DNA from: Pacificispira sp002696645
GTDB lineage: Bacteria; Pseudomonadota; Alphaproteobacteria; UBA8366; Aestuariispiraceae
Length of the DNA: 64,000 nt
Direction: 5' to 3'
Assembly: GCF_048892425.1 (NCBI RefSeq)
Contig: NZ_JBLZHU010000006.1
Location: 1-64,000, forward strand
This document shows positions 9,812 through 17,057 of this stretch, in pieces; positions within the stretch are counted from its first letter, which is position 1, and every line of letters begins with the position of its first letter. The notes beneath the pieces were generated by a model that was given only the letters and a program-made list of their open reading frames with translations, ran no database searches and was not told the origin of the DNA. Both the position numbers and the translations under genes were made by a program.

Positions 9812-9865
9812 ACTTGCATTTTGCAAGTGAAATAGAATTCTCATATTAACTTGTGTTTTGCAAGT
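9812..9865. promoter_or_regulatory. Pair of 17-bp palindromic operators, probable HxlR sites
   Basis: Two matching 17-bp sites lie between the divergent genes. The first, ACTTGCATTTTGCAAGT at 9812-9828, is a perfect inverted repeat with 7-bp arms. The second, ACTTGTGTTTTGCAAGT at 9849-9865, has the same outer arms with two changes. The centres are 37 bp apart. HxlR-family dimers bind such palindromes in the shared promoter of their own gene and the divergent target, so autoregulation plus control of the exported protein is likely. Confidence 0.75.
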
Positions 9866-9885
9866 GGAATAATTACACTCAGCCT

Positions 9886-10296
9886 ATGACCGAAAAAAGA
9901 TCTCTCCGCGACAGCGGCTGCCCCATAGCCTTTGGCCTCGACACATTCGGGGATCGATGGACCTTGCTGGTCATTCGGGAAATGCTTTTGAAGGGCAAAA
10001 AGACCTATGGGGAATTGCAAAGGATAGAAGAGGGGATATCCACCAACATATTGGCGGACCGCCTGAAGCATCTGGAATCAGAGGGCATTATCGAAAAAGA
10101 ACAGGATGCCGAAAACAGGCGCAGCTATCTCTATACCCTGACCCAAAAGGGCAGGGACCTAGCCCCAATCATAATTGAAATCGTGCTGTGGAGTGGCAAA
10201 CACGATTCCCGCCCCTCGGCCCTGCGGGAAGTGTTACACAAGATTAAGACAGATCGCGCTGGTTTCACAGAGTCTCTGATTAAGGGAAGAGCCTGA
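9886..10296 (+). CDS. HxlR family transcriptional regulator
   Basis: A 136-residue winged-helix regulator. The N terminus RDSGCPIAFGLDTFGDRW, with Cys near residue 11, then LLVIREMLLKG and LADRLKHLESEGII, are hallmarks of the HxlR family, many of which sense reactive electrophiles, quinones or aldehydes through this cysteine. An upstream in-frame start at 9853 would fall inside an operator, so I chose the ATG giving MTEKRSLRDSG. The last part of the frame (GFTESLIKGRA) ends next to a degenerate repeat bordering the AT-rich HEPN-gene insertion. Confidence 0.88.
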   Translation: MTEKRSLRDSGCPIAFGLDTFGDRWTLLVIREMLLKGKKTYGELQRIEEGISTNILADRLKHLESEGIIEKEQDAENRRSYLYTLTQKGRDLAPIIIEIVLWSGKHDSRPSALREVLHKIKTDRAGFTESLIKGRA

Positions 10297-10402
10297 TCCA
10301 ATACAGTCCAAACAAAAAAAACGGCCCCTCCATTAGGAAATGCAGAAGGTTCTCGTTGTGCCGTACTGCCTTCAGCGCTTTGATGCCTGAAAGGATAACG
10401 AA
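10289..10402. repeat. Degenerate copy of the rpsI 3' end and terminator (left boundary)
   Basis: Runs imperfectly parallel to 12514-12630. Shared stretches in the same order include GCCTGATC, CCAAACA, AAAAACGGCCCCTCC, a T.AGGA, GTGC.GTA and a weakly matching CGCTT.GA, the last aligning with the rpsI stop region. The best core is about 10308-10337. The copy looks decayed and no longer forms the clean terminator hairpin seen beside rpsI. Together with its partner it brackets the AT-rich gene and suggests integration at the rpsI 3' end. The alignment is by eye. Confidence 0.5.
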
Positions 10403-10531
10403 TTCATCTCAATTTATACAATAGAAAAAAAATATCTAAAAAGAGAAAATACAAATAAAAAAAATTATTTATAGAATAAAATAAGCTATTTTTTCAGTAT
10501 CAAAAAAAGATATATCGGATAAAAGTAAAAT

Positions 10532-12331
10532 TCAAGCGTCACGAAAAAGTTGACTCTTATTTGGCCCGTCATTCGGTACCCACAAAACACTTTTTACGTC
10601 AGACATAGAAAACTCATTCATTTTTTTTAAGTCACGACGATATTGTGCATATCGCAATTCAACAAAATTAAAACATTCTGAGAAGTTCATAAGTGCATTG
10701 TATCCCCTAGAAAGAGAAGAAGTGAGATCAAAAACTTGATCGAAGTAATCATGCGCATTTTCAACAAGAAGTCCAGAAAAGTGAGGTGTACTCCCAGAAT
10801 GTATGATTGCATTTCGCGTACGGTAAATGCGGTACATTTGCCAATCAAATCGCTGTTGATGTCTGTCCAGAGTTTCTATTGCTGTATTTGGACTTTTAAA
10901 GTTTTCTCTCAGTTGGAAAATTCTAAACCTTAGTAATTCAAAATCACCAAGTTTTGTATATAAATCCTTAATATTTTTATCAGTATGTTCAGAGGTTATA
11001 AAATAAAAAACCTTATCAATGAGGTCAAATTCACTTGGAAATTTAAAAACCTTTAAAAAATCAGTAAGAATCCGTCTATTCCACCGCAATAAATCGAATG
11101 ATATGCAAACAAAAAGTCGTCTAAAATACTGGATTCCGATAAATGGGTGTACGCTTCTTACAACATTAGATATCGTTGTTCCTTGGTTTTTTTGTGGAAC
11201 AATCGTCTCAAAGCAGGTCCATAAGTTTAACAATTGATTTTCAACAATATTGGAATCTAAGCTCATCCCATGAAAATCAATAACTCGAAAAAAGCTTTCT
11301 TTATCTTTGCCTGTGGGAAGCTTTCTGTTTTTAATCAATGCTGACAACTTATGTGAGGCGGCATTTGGTCTATTATCTAGTATGTGTTGCATTCGGTTTA
11401 CGTGAGTTGGAACGAGGGACATTCCTTTTGAGCAACAAACCTGCTCTGCCATACCTGAGTCCCATAGTTCGTAAACAGCTTTGTGATTAAACAGGCGGTA
11501 TAGGTTAAAAAGACGAGATAAGTTTTTGCTAGATATTTGGATGGCCTCATTTGCATCTGTAGCAAAAACTTCTTTTTGAACAACGAAATGTTGCTCCTTT
11601 TTTATCTTCTTAAACTCTTGCTTTTTTATGTCTTTTGAAAAGAAATCCGTTATAGAATCAAGTAACTCGAATTTGAAACCATTAAAAATATCTTCGTGAA
11701 TATCCTTTAGTGAGCCACTTACCTTTAGCGCAACTTTAAATTTATGCCGGTGAGGAAAAACTATACGAAAAAAATGTTCCAAATCAGTTTCGTCATTTAC
11801 AGGTCGATTAGAAAAAAATGTATCACGGACGGTCTTGTTTATGTAGCTAAGGTTAACTTTAAGCCCAACTAATGTTGTTACTAATTCACGGGCGAGAAAA
11901 TTTAAATCCTTCTTTCTATTTGTTTTTATAAGTGGTGGAGTTAATTCTGTTATTTTAAGAAAGTAAGCGTGTGGATCTATCTCTCTCCTTAGAATACTGA
12001 GTCTTTTTATTATTTCAGAAATATTTTTTCGATCAATTTTTAAATAATTTTCTAAGTTAAGACTTAATAAAGACCTTACAATAAGGTTTTCTGATAGTCT
12101 GTTTTCAAGTTCATCAAGGATATGAAAACTAGAGTTATATGATACTTCAAGCTTCTCGCATTCCTCAAATCTAGTGAGACACTCTCGAGCCAAAAAAGCT
12201 ACATTTGTTGTTGGCGCCTTATAACTATCGATAGTGTATTCAAAGGATAGCTCATCAAGACGTTGAGCAAAGAATAGCAGCCCAGAATATAAATTTTTGT
12301 CTGTCCAGTGGTCTGTGTTTCTGTAAAGCAT
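10532..12331 (-). CDS. HEPN-motif protein, probable single-gene defence factor
   Basis: A 599-residue protein encoded by strikingly AT-rich DNA, unlike both flanks and so likely acquired. Near the C terminus IYRTRNAIIHSG contains RNAIIH (R506-H511), matching the Rx4-6H ribonuclease motif of HEPN domains. About 140 residues earlier ENQLLNLWTCFETIVP resembles the first helix of Apea-like HEPN proteins. The ~340-residue N-terminal part, rich in Lys, Phe and Asn, has no domain I recognise and may be the sensor. HEPN proteins in phage defence cut RNA after sensing infection; assignment to ApeA-like systems is inference. No toxin, antitoxin or recombinase partner is adjacent. It is convergent with HxlR and co-directional with rpsI. 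Confidence 0.7.
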   Translation of the reverse strand: MLYRNTDHWTDKNLYSGLLFFAQRLDELSFEYTIDSYKAPTTNVAFLARECLTRFEECEKLEVSYNSSFHILDELENRLSENLIVRSLLSLNLENYLKIDRKNISEIIKRLSILRREIDPHAYFLKITELTPPLIKTNRKKDLNFLARELVTTLVGLKVNLSYINKTVRDTFFSNRPVNDETDLEHFFRIVFPHRHKFKVALKVSGSLKDIHEDIFNGFKFELLDSITDFFSKDIKKQEFKKIKKEQHFVVQKEVFATDANEAIQISSKNLSRLFNLYRLFNHKAVYELWDSGMAEQVCCSKGMSLVPTHVNRMQHILDNRPNAASHKLSALIKNRKLPTGKDKESFFRVIDFHGMSLDSNIVENQLLNLWTCFETIVPQKNQGTTISNVVRSVHPFIGIQYFRRLFVCISFDLLRWNRRILTDFLKVFKFPSEFDLIDKVFYFITSEHTDKNIKDLYTKLGDFELLRFRIFQLRENFKSPNTAIETLDRHQQRFDWQMYRIYRTRNAIIHSGSTPHFSGLLVENAHDYFDQVFDLTSSLSRGYNALMNFSECFNFVELRYAQYRRDLKKMNEFSMSDVKSVLWVPNDGPNKSQLFRDA

Positions 12332-12513
12332 TTACCTCATCCATTAAAAGTTTTTCTTTTATTCCTTTTTTCTACACCAATTAATTGCAATGGCCAAGCT
12401 AAGGTAATTAGTTGTCAAACGCATACGTGAAGCCGATTCAAAATCGTGCTTGCTGTTTTTGTATAGCCTTTGGATTTATCGCGCACTTTCCCTAATAATG
12501 ATGATGGTAACTA

Positions 12514-12630
12514 CGCCTGATCTAACTGAGTCTAGCCAAGATCAGCCCAAACAGAAAAACGGCCCCTCCGTAAGGAGAGGCCGCTTGTTCTTGTCGTGCA
12601 GTATCGTCGCTTAACGCTTCGAGAACTGGA
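12514..12630. repeat. Right boundary copy of the direct repeat at the rpsI 3' end
   Basis: Partner of the decayed copy near 10.3 kb. It spans from GCCTGATC through the rpsI terminator into the last codons of rpsI. Because the copy beside rpsI is functional (intact stop codon and terminator) while the distal copy is decayed, the arrangement fits an element that entered at the rpsI 3' end and restored the gene. Confidence 0.5.
12552..12584 (-). terminator. rpsI rho-independent terminator
   Basis: Read on the minus strand: a GC-rich hairpin with arms CGGCCTCTCC and GGAGGGGCCG around a TTAC loop, followed by a run of five T. It lies 27 bases beyond the rpsI stop. Confidence 0.85.
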
Positions 12631-13114
12631 AGCTCTTACGGGCTTTCGCGCGACCGTATTTCTTACGTTCGACCTTACGGCTATCGCGGGTCAGGAAGCC
12701 TGCGGCTTTCAGAGGGCCGCGCAGGGCGGGCTCGAAATTTACCAGCGCGCGGCTGATGCCGTGACGCAGGGCGCCTGCCTGACCGGAGAGGCCGCCACCA
12801 TTGACGGTGCACATCACGTCGAACTGGTCGACGCGTTCGGCTTCTTCGAAAGGCTGCTTGAGTACCATGCGCAGAACCGGGCGACCGAAATAGGTGACCT
12901 GATCCTTGCCGTTGACGGTGACCTTGCCGGACCCTGGCTTGATCCAGACGCGGGCAATGGCGTTTTTACGACGACCGGTCGCATAGGCGCGGCCGAATTC
13001 ATCTTTTTGAGGTTCTGCCGGGGCGGTGGTTGCTTGTGCAACAGCCGCGCTGGTCACGCCCGTGGCGGTGCCCAGTTGGGACAGATCGGTCAGTGTTTGC
13101 TGTTCATCGGCCAT
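12611..13114 (-). CDS. rpsI: 30S ribosomal protein S9
   Basis: Small-subunit protein contacting the decoding-site tRNA through its C-terminal tail. The 167-residue form has an acidic, alanine-rich N-terminal extension of about 38 residues, usual in Alphaproteobacteria. The conserved core follows ([41 protein letters not shown]) and the protein ends in the basic SFQFSKR. It starts two bases after the rplM stop, the classic rplM-rpsI operon, and ends at a strong terminator. Confidence 0.97.
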   Translation of the reverse strand: MADEQQTLTDLSQLGTATGVTSAAVAQATTAPAEPQKDEFGRAYATGRRKNAIARVWIKPGSGKVTVNGKDQVTYFGRPVLRMVLKQPFEEAERVDQFDVMCTVNGGGLSGQAGALRHGISRALVNFEPALRGPLKAAGFLTRDSRKVERKKYGRAKARKSFQFSKR

Positions 13115-13116
13115 GA

Positions 13117-13584
13117 TTACTGGCTCCGCTTGTTCTTCGGGTTACGGGCTGCAAGATCCAGCGCCACCGGCTGCTGTGCTTCATGCGGGTGATCGGTCCC
13201 GGCATAAACACGCAGGTTCTTCATTTGCACGCGGCCCAGAGGACCCCGGGGCACCATGCGCTCAACCGCCTTTTCGACAACCCGTTCCGGGAAGCGACCG
13301 GCGAGCAGCTGACCAGCCGTGCGGCTTTTGATCCCGCCCGGATAGCCGGTGTGCCAGTAATAGGTCTTGTCTGCCAGTTTGCGGCCGGTGAGTTTCACCT
13401 TTTCCGCATTGATGACGATGACATTGTCGCCGCAATCGACATGGGGGGTGTAACCCGCCTTGTGCTTGCCGCGCAGAATTTTTGCGATTTCAGAAGCCAT
13501 ACGGCCCAGGACCATGTCCTGTGCGTCGATGACGAACCAGGTCTTTTGGACCTCCGCCGGCTTCATCGAATAAGTTTTCATCAT
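13117..13584 (-). CDS. rplM: 50S ribosomal protein L13
   Basis: Early-assembling large-subunit protein of 155 residues. Landmarks are [16 protein letters not shown] at the N terminus, [16 protein letters not shown] in the middle, and [20 protein letters not shown] towards the end. Two adjacent ATG codons could start it. The 240-base region upstream, before the thioesterase gene, is AT-rich around 13725-13810 and probably holds the operon promoter and leader. First gene of rplM-rpsI. Confidence 0.97.
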   Translation of the reverse strand: MMKTYSMKPAEVQKTWFVIDAQDMVLGRMASEIAKILRGKHKAGYTPHVDCGDNVIVINAEKVKLTGRKLADKTYYWHTGYPGGIKSRTAGQLLAGRFPERVVEKAVERMVPRGPLGRVQMKNLRVYAGTDHPHEAQQPVALDLAARNPKNKRSQ

Positions 13585-13826
13585 TGCTGCCTGCCATTCT
13601 TAAGGGCCGGTCGCGCATGGGGCGCTGCCTTGGCCGTTTCGTCTGTTTCCCAACCCACGTCAGGGACGGCGGTTGATAGCCCCTGTCCGGGGGAACGTCA
13701 ATGCCTGTTTTTCGGCCTATATTAAAAATAATCGTTATATTTCAATTAATTAACTTAACGGTATTATGATACCTCATAAAAAGTGACTGTTTTTGCGGAA
13801 AAAATCGCATTTTGGACCGAACAGAG

Positions 13827-14249
13827 TCATTGCGGCGGGATGGAATAAGTGCCGGTTACATGGGCACACATATCGTCTTCGCCCTCCGCGCGGATCTCCA
13901 CCCGGCCGATTGCAAGGCGCTTACCCAGTTTGATCAGGCGGACATCCGCGATCAGGTCACGCTCTGCCGGTTTGCGCAGAAAATCGATGGTCATGTTGGT
14001 TGTGACCGCCAGCGCGACGGGCCCAATTGCGCCCATAACCGCGACATACATCCCGAAATCGGCCAGGGCGAACATGGCAGGGCCGCTGATCGTGCCACCG
14101 GGGCGAATATGGCGCGTGTCATAGGGCAGCCGGATTGTGGCCGTGCCCTTGTCGAATTCTTCAACGATAAAGCCATAATGGGCGGAGAAGGGGGCATCCG
14201 TATTGAGGATGTGATCTAATTGAGCCTGGGTAAGTTTGTCCGATGGCAT
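13827..14249 (-). CDS. PaaI-like hotdog thioesterase
   Basis: A 140-residue protein of the hotdog superfamily, which hydrolyses acyl-CoA thioesters. The segment RPGGTISGPAMFALADFGMYVAVM forms the central helix with the conserved glycine-rich and acidic positions, followed by TTNMTIDFLRKP, the usual strand pair. I chose the ATG giving MPSDKLTQ, preceded by AGGGA at eight bases; an upstream in-frame ATG adds 16 unlikely residues. It is divergent from the enoyl-CoA hydratase gene, in keeping with a role in acyl-CoA turnover. Its substrate is unknown. Confidence 0.85.
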   Translation of the reverse strand: MPSDKLTQAQLDHILNTDAPFSAHYGFIVEEFDKGTATIRLPYDTRHIRPGGTISGPAMFALADFGMYVAVMGAIGPVALAVTTNMTIDFLRKPAERDLIADVRLIKLGKRLAIGRVEIRAEGEDDMCAHVTGTYSIPPQ

Positions 14250-14365
14250 ATGTTTGATCCCTGAATGGTGTTTTATCCCTTTTGGTAGCAACGCCACGCG
14301 ACTTGAACAAGCTGCACTGATCAGGGATGCTGTCGCAATGATCCTTTAGGTTGGGAGTGCTGAGA

Positions 14366-15151
14366 ATGCCAACGGAAGACCCTTTGGTTCTGCGCCAGGA
14401 TGACGGTGCTGTCGCGACGCTGACGTTGAACCGGCCCAAAGCCTATAATGCGCTGTCTCTTGGTTTGATGAATGCGGTGCTGGAGGCTCTGGCAAAAATT
14501 GATCAGGACCCGGCCATCGCGGTTGTCGTGCTGGAAGGGGCCGGGCGTGGCTTTTCCGGGGGGCACGATCTGAAAGAATTACAGGCCAATCCAAGTCAGG
14601 CGTTTCGCGAACAGACGTTCAAGACATGCTCCCAGATGATGCTGGCGATCACCCGTCTGCGCCAGCCGGTGATTGCGAAAGTGCAGGGGATCGCGACGGC
14701 GGCTGGCTGTCAGGTTGTTGCCACCTGTGATCTGGCGATTGCCTCAGATACCGCCAAGTTTGGCACGCCGGGCGTCAATATCGGGCTTTTCTGCTCCACC
14801 CCCATGGTCGCGCTCAGTCGGGCCGTGCATCGCAAGCAGGCGATGGAGATGTTGCTGACCGGGGAATTGATTTCCGCCGAAAAGGCCGTCTCCATCGGCT
14901 TGATCAACCGCGCCGTCCCAGAAGATGCCCTGGCAGTGGAAACCAAGGCCCTGGCGGATGTGATCGCATCGAAATCCCACAAGGTCCTCAAAACCGGCAA
15001 AGAAGCCTTTCACCGCCAGATCGAAATGTCGCTGGAAGAGGCCTATACCTATACAGGTGGTGTGATGGTGGAAAACATGAGTTACAGCGACAGCAAGGAA
15101 GGCATAGACGCCTTCATCAACAAACGCCCCCCGTTATGGACACATGAATGA
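14366..15151 (+). CDS. Enoyl-CoA hydratase/isomerase family protein
   Basis: Crotonase-fold protein of 261 residues. RGFSGGHDLKEL near residue 65 and the oxyanion-hole segment KVQGIATAAGCQVVATCDLAIAS near residue 110 are the family signatures. The GHDLKE form is typical of ECHDC3-like members, whose reaction is poorly defined. Start ATG is preceded by GGAG. Its stop overlaps the start of the CoA-binding protein gene by four bases (ATGA), so the two are translationally coupled. Confidence 0.9.
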   Translation: MPTEDPLVLRQDDGAVATLTLNRPKAYNALSLGLMNAVLEALAKIDQDPAIAVVVLEGAGRGFSGGHDLKELQANPSQAFREQTFKTCSQMMLAITRLRQPVIAKVQGIATAAGCQVVATCDLAIASDTAKFGTPGVNIGLFCSTPMVALSRAVHRKQAMEMLLTGELISAEKAVSIGLINRAVPEDALAVETKALADVIASKSHKVLKTGKEAFHRQIEMSLEEAYTYTGGVMVENMSYSDSKEGIDAFINKRPPLWTHE

Positions 15152-15666
15152 TGACCGCAGCAACCGCGCTTCAATTCGATCATGCCACAGACTATTATTC
15201 TGACGCCTATATCCGCGATATTCTGCGGGAAAGTCAGGTCTATGCCGTGGTGGGGGCCAGCACGAATTGGAATCGGCCCAGCTATTTCGCGATGAAGTAT
15301 CTGATCCAGAAAGGGTTCCGTGTCATTCCGATCAATCCGAACTCTGCCGGAGAGACCCTTTTGGGGGAAACCGTGATCGCCAGCTTGTCTGGCGTGGACG
15401 TGCCCATTGATGTGGTCCAGGTCTTTCGCAGATCCGACCAGGTTGCGGGCGTCGTTGATGAGGCGCTGAGCCTGAAGCCGCGGCCCAAGGTGATCTGGAT
15501 GCAATTGGGGGTGATCAATTATGAGGCGGCGGAGAAGGCTGAATCTGCGGGTATCAAGGTGGTGATGAATCGCTGTCCCAAGATTGAGTATGCGCGCCTT
15601 TCGGGGGAATTGGGCTGGAACGGCATCAATACGCGGGTGATTACGGCAAAAAAGCGGGTCATCTAG
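15148..15666 (+). CDS. CoA-binding domain protein (YccU-like)
   Basis: A 172-residue Rossmann-fold protein of the CoA-binding family related to the N-terminal domain of succinyl-CoA synthetase alpha. VYAVVGASTNWNRPSY near residue 32 is the nucleotide loop, VIPINPN follows, then VWMQLG-type VIWMQLGVIN and the C-terminal VMNRCPKIE with the conserved Cys. The biochemical role of free-standing members is not established. Coupled by an ATGA overlap to the upstream hydratase. Confidence 0.88.
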   Translation: MMTAATALQFDHATDYYSDAYIRDILRESQVYAVVGASTNWNRPSYFAMKYLIQKGFRVIPINPNSAGETLLGETVIASLSGVDVPIDVVQVFRRSDQVAGVVDEALSLKPRPKVIWMQLGVINYEAAEKAESAGIKVVMNRCPKIEYARLSGELGWNGINTRVITAKKRVI

Positions 15667-15692
15667 AGGGCCAAGCACCCACATAGCGTGCG

Positions 15693-17057
15693 CTAGGTCA
15701 GCAGATCGTCTTTCTTCAGGCCCAGCTTGACGATCTTTTCATTCAGGGTTCGGCGACCGATGCCCAGGGCTTCGGCAACCGCGTCCATGCGGCCCTTATG
15801 GGTTTTGATGGCCTGACCGATCAATTGACGTTCAAAGGCGGCAACAGCCTCGCGCAGGGTATCGGGGACTTCGGCGGAATCGCCATCGGGTCGGATGGCT
15901 TCAACCACCGATCCCCGCCCCCGTCTGGCGGCCAGGATTCGGCGTTCTGCAGCGTGGCGCAGTTCTCGCACATTGCCTGGCCAGTCATGGGCCAGCAGTG
16001 CGGCCAGATCATCGGTGCCAAGGTCTGGGGGATCGATTTCATACAACGCGGCGTATTGTTCCATGAAATAGGAAAACAGCATCGGAATATCTGACCGGCG
16101 CTCCCGCAACGGCGGCAGGGTCAGGGTGACGGTGTTCAACCGATACAACAGGTCTTCCCGAAAGTTCCCCGCAGCCACAGCGGCGTCCAGCTTTTCATTG
16201 GAGGCTGACAGAATTCGGATATCCGCCCGTTTTGCCACGGCGGACCCCAGGGGCGTGAATTCCCGCGTTTCCAGAATGCGCAGCAGTTTGGCCTGAACCG
16301 GCAGCGGGCAGGCGCCGATTTCATCCAGAAACAGCGTGCCGGTGTCGGCGCTGTCCAAAATGCCGGGAACGGCGTCAGCCTGGGCGTTGGCGGTTGTTCC
16401 AAACATGGAGGTTTCGAAAAAGGCATCCGGGATTGCAGCACAATTGACGGGAATGAAAGGCCCTGCGGATCGTGCGCTTAAATCATGCAATGCGCGCGCA
16501 ACCAGCTCTTTACCCGTTCCGGTTTCCCCCAACAGCATGACGGGAACGGCGGTTTCGCTGAGGTCCAGGACATCTTCCCGCAGGTTCTGAATGGCGGGCG
16601 CATTGCCCAACAGGACGCGATCCAATCCAGACAGACGGGCCAACCCTGCGCGCAGGCGTTGCGTGTCCAGGGTCAGGCGATGCTGTTCGGCGGCATGGCG
16701 CAGGGCGGTCAACAGGCGACGTGGATCAAACGGCTTTTCCAGAAAGCTATAAGCTCCATCCTGCATGGCGGAAACTGCCATGGGGATATCACCATGGGCG
16801 GAAATCAGAATGACTGGCGGCGCATGGGTGGCGGACAGATCTTTCAACAGTTCCAGGCCACTCATGCCTGGCATACGCACATCGCTTAAGATTGCATCGG
16901 GTTGGAATGCCGGAATTCGGGTGGCGACTTGCTCGGCGCGGCTTAATGCCTCAACCTGCCATTTTGCGGCACTCAACAAATGGGTCAGGGACTCTCGCAT
17001 CGCCTTGTCGTCATCCACCACGATGACGCGATAGCCTTCTCCGTGCCTTTGTGTCAC
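15693..17057 (-). CDS. DctD-like response regulator with AAA+ domain lacking GAFTGA
   Basis: A 454-residue regulator. It has a receiver domain (VVDDD near residue 15, phospho-acceptor Asp in AILSDVRMPGMSGLE, Lys in FLEKPFDPRRLL), then an AAA+ domain with Walker A GETGTGKE, Walker B TLFLDEIG and the arginine-finger segment FREDLLYRLN, then a Fis-type helix-turn-helix (RMDAVAEALGIGRRTL). The sigma-54-contacting GAFTGA loop expected after MFG is replaced by TTANAQADAVPG. It may therefore not activate sigma-54 in the usual way. Its start overlaps the end of the kinase gene by four bases, making a two-component operon. No dicarboxylate transporter is nearby. Confidence 0.88.
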   Translation of the reverse strand: MTQRHGEGYRVIVVDDDKAMRESLTHLLSAAKWQVEALSRAEQVATRIPAFQPDAILSDVRMPGMSGLELLKDLSATHAPPVILISAHGDIPMAVSAMQDGAYSFLEKPFDPRRLLTALRHAAEQHRLTLDTQRLRAGLARLSGLDRVLLGNAPAIQNLREDVLDLSETAVPVMLLGETGTGKELVARALHDLSARSAGPFIPVNCAAIPDAFFETSMFGTTANAQADAVPGILDSADTGTLFLDEIGACPLPVQAKLLRILETREFTPLGSAVAKRADIRILSASNEKLDAAVAAGNFREDLLYRLNTVTLTLPPLRERRSDIPMLFSYFMEQYAALYEIDPPDLGTDDLAALLAHDWPGNVRELRHAAERRILAARRGRGSVVEAIRPDGDSAEVPDTLREAVAAFERQLIGQAIKTHKGRMDAVAEALGIGRRTLNEKIVKLGLKKDDLLT

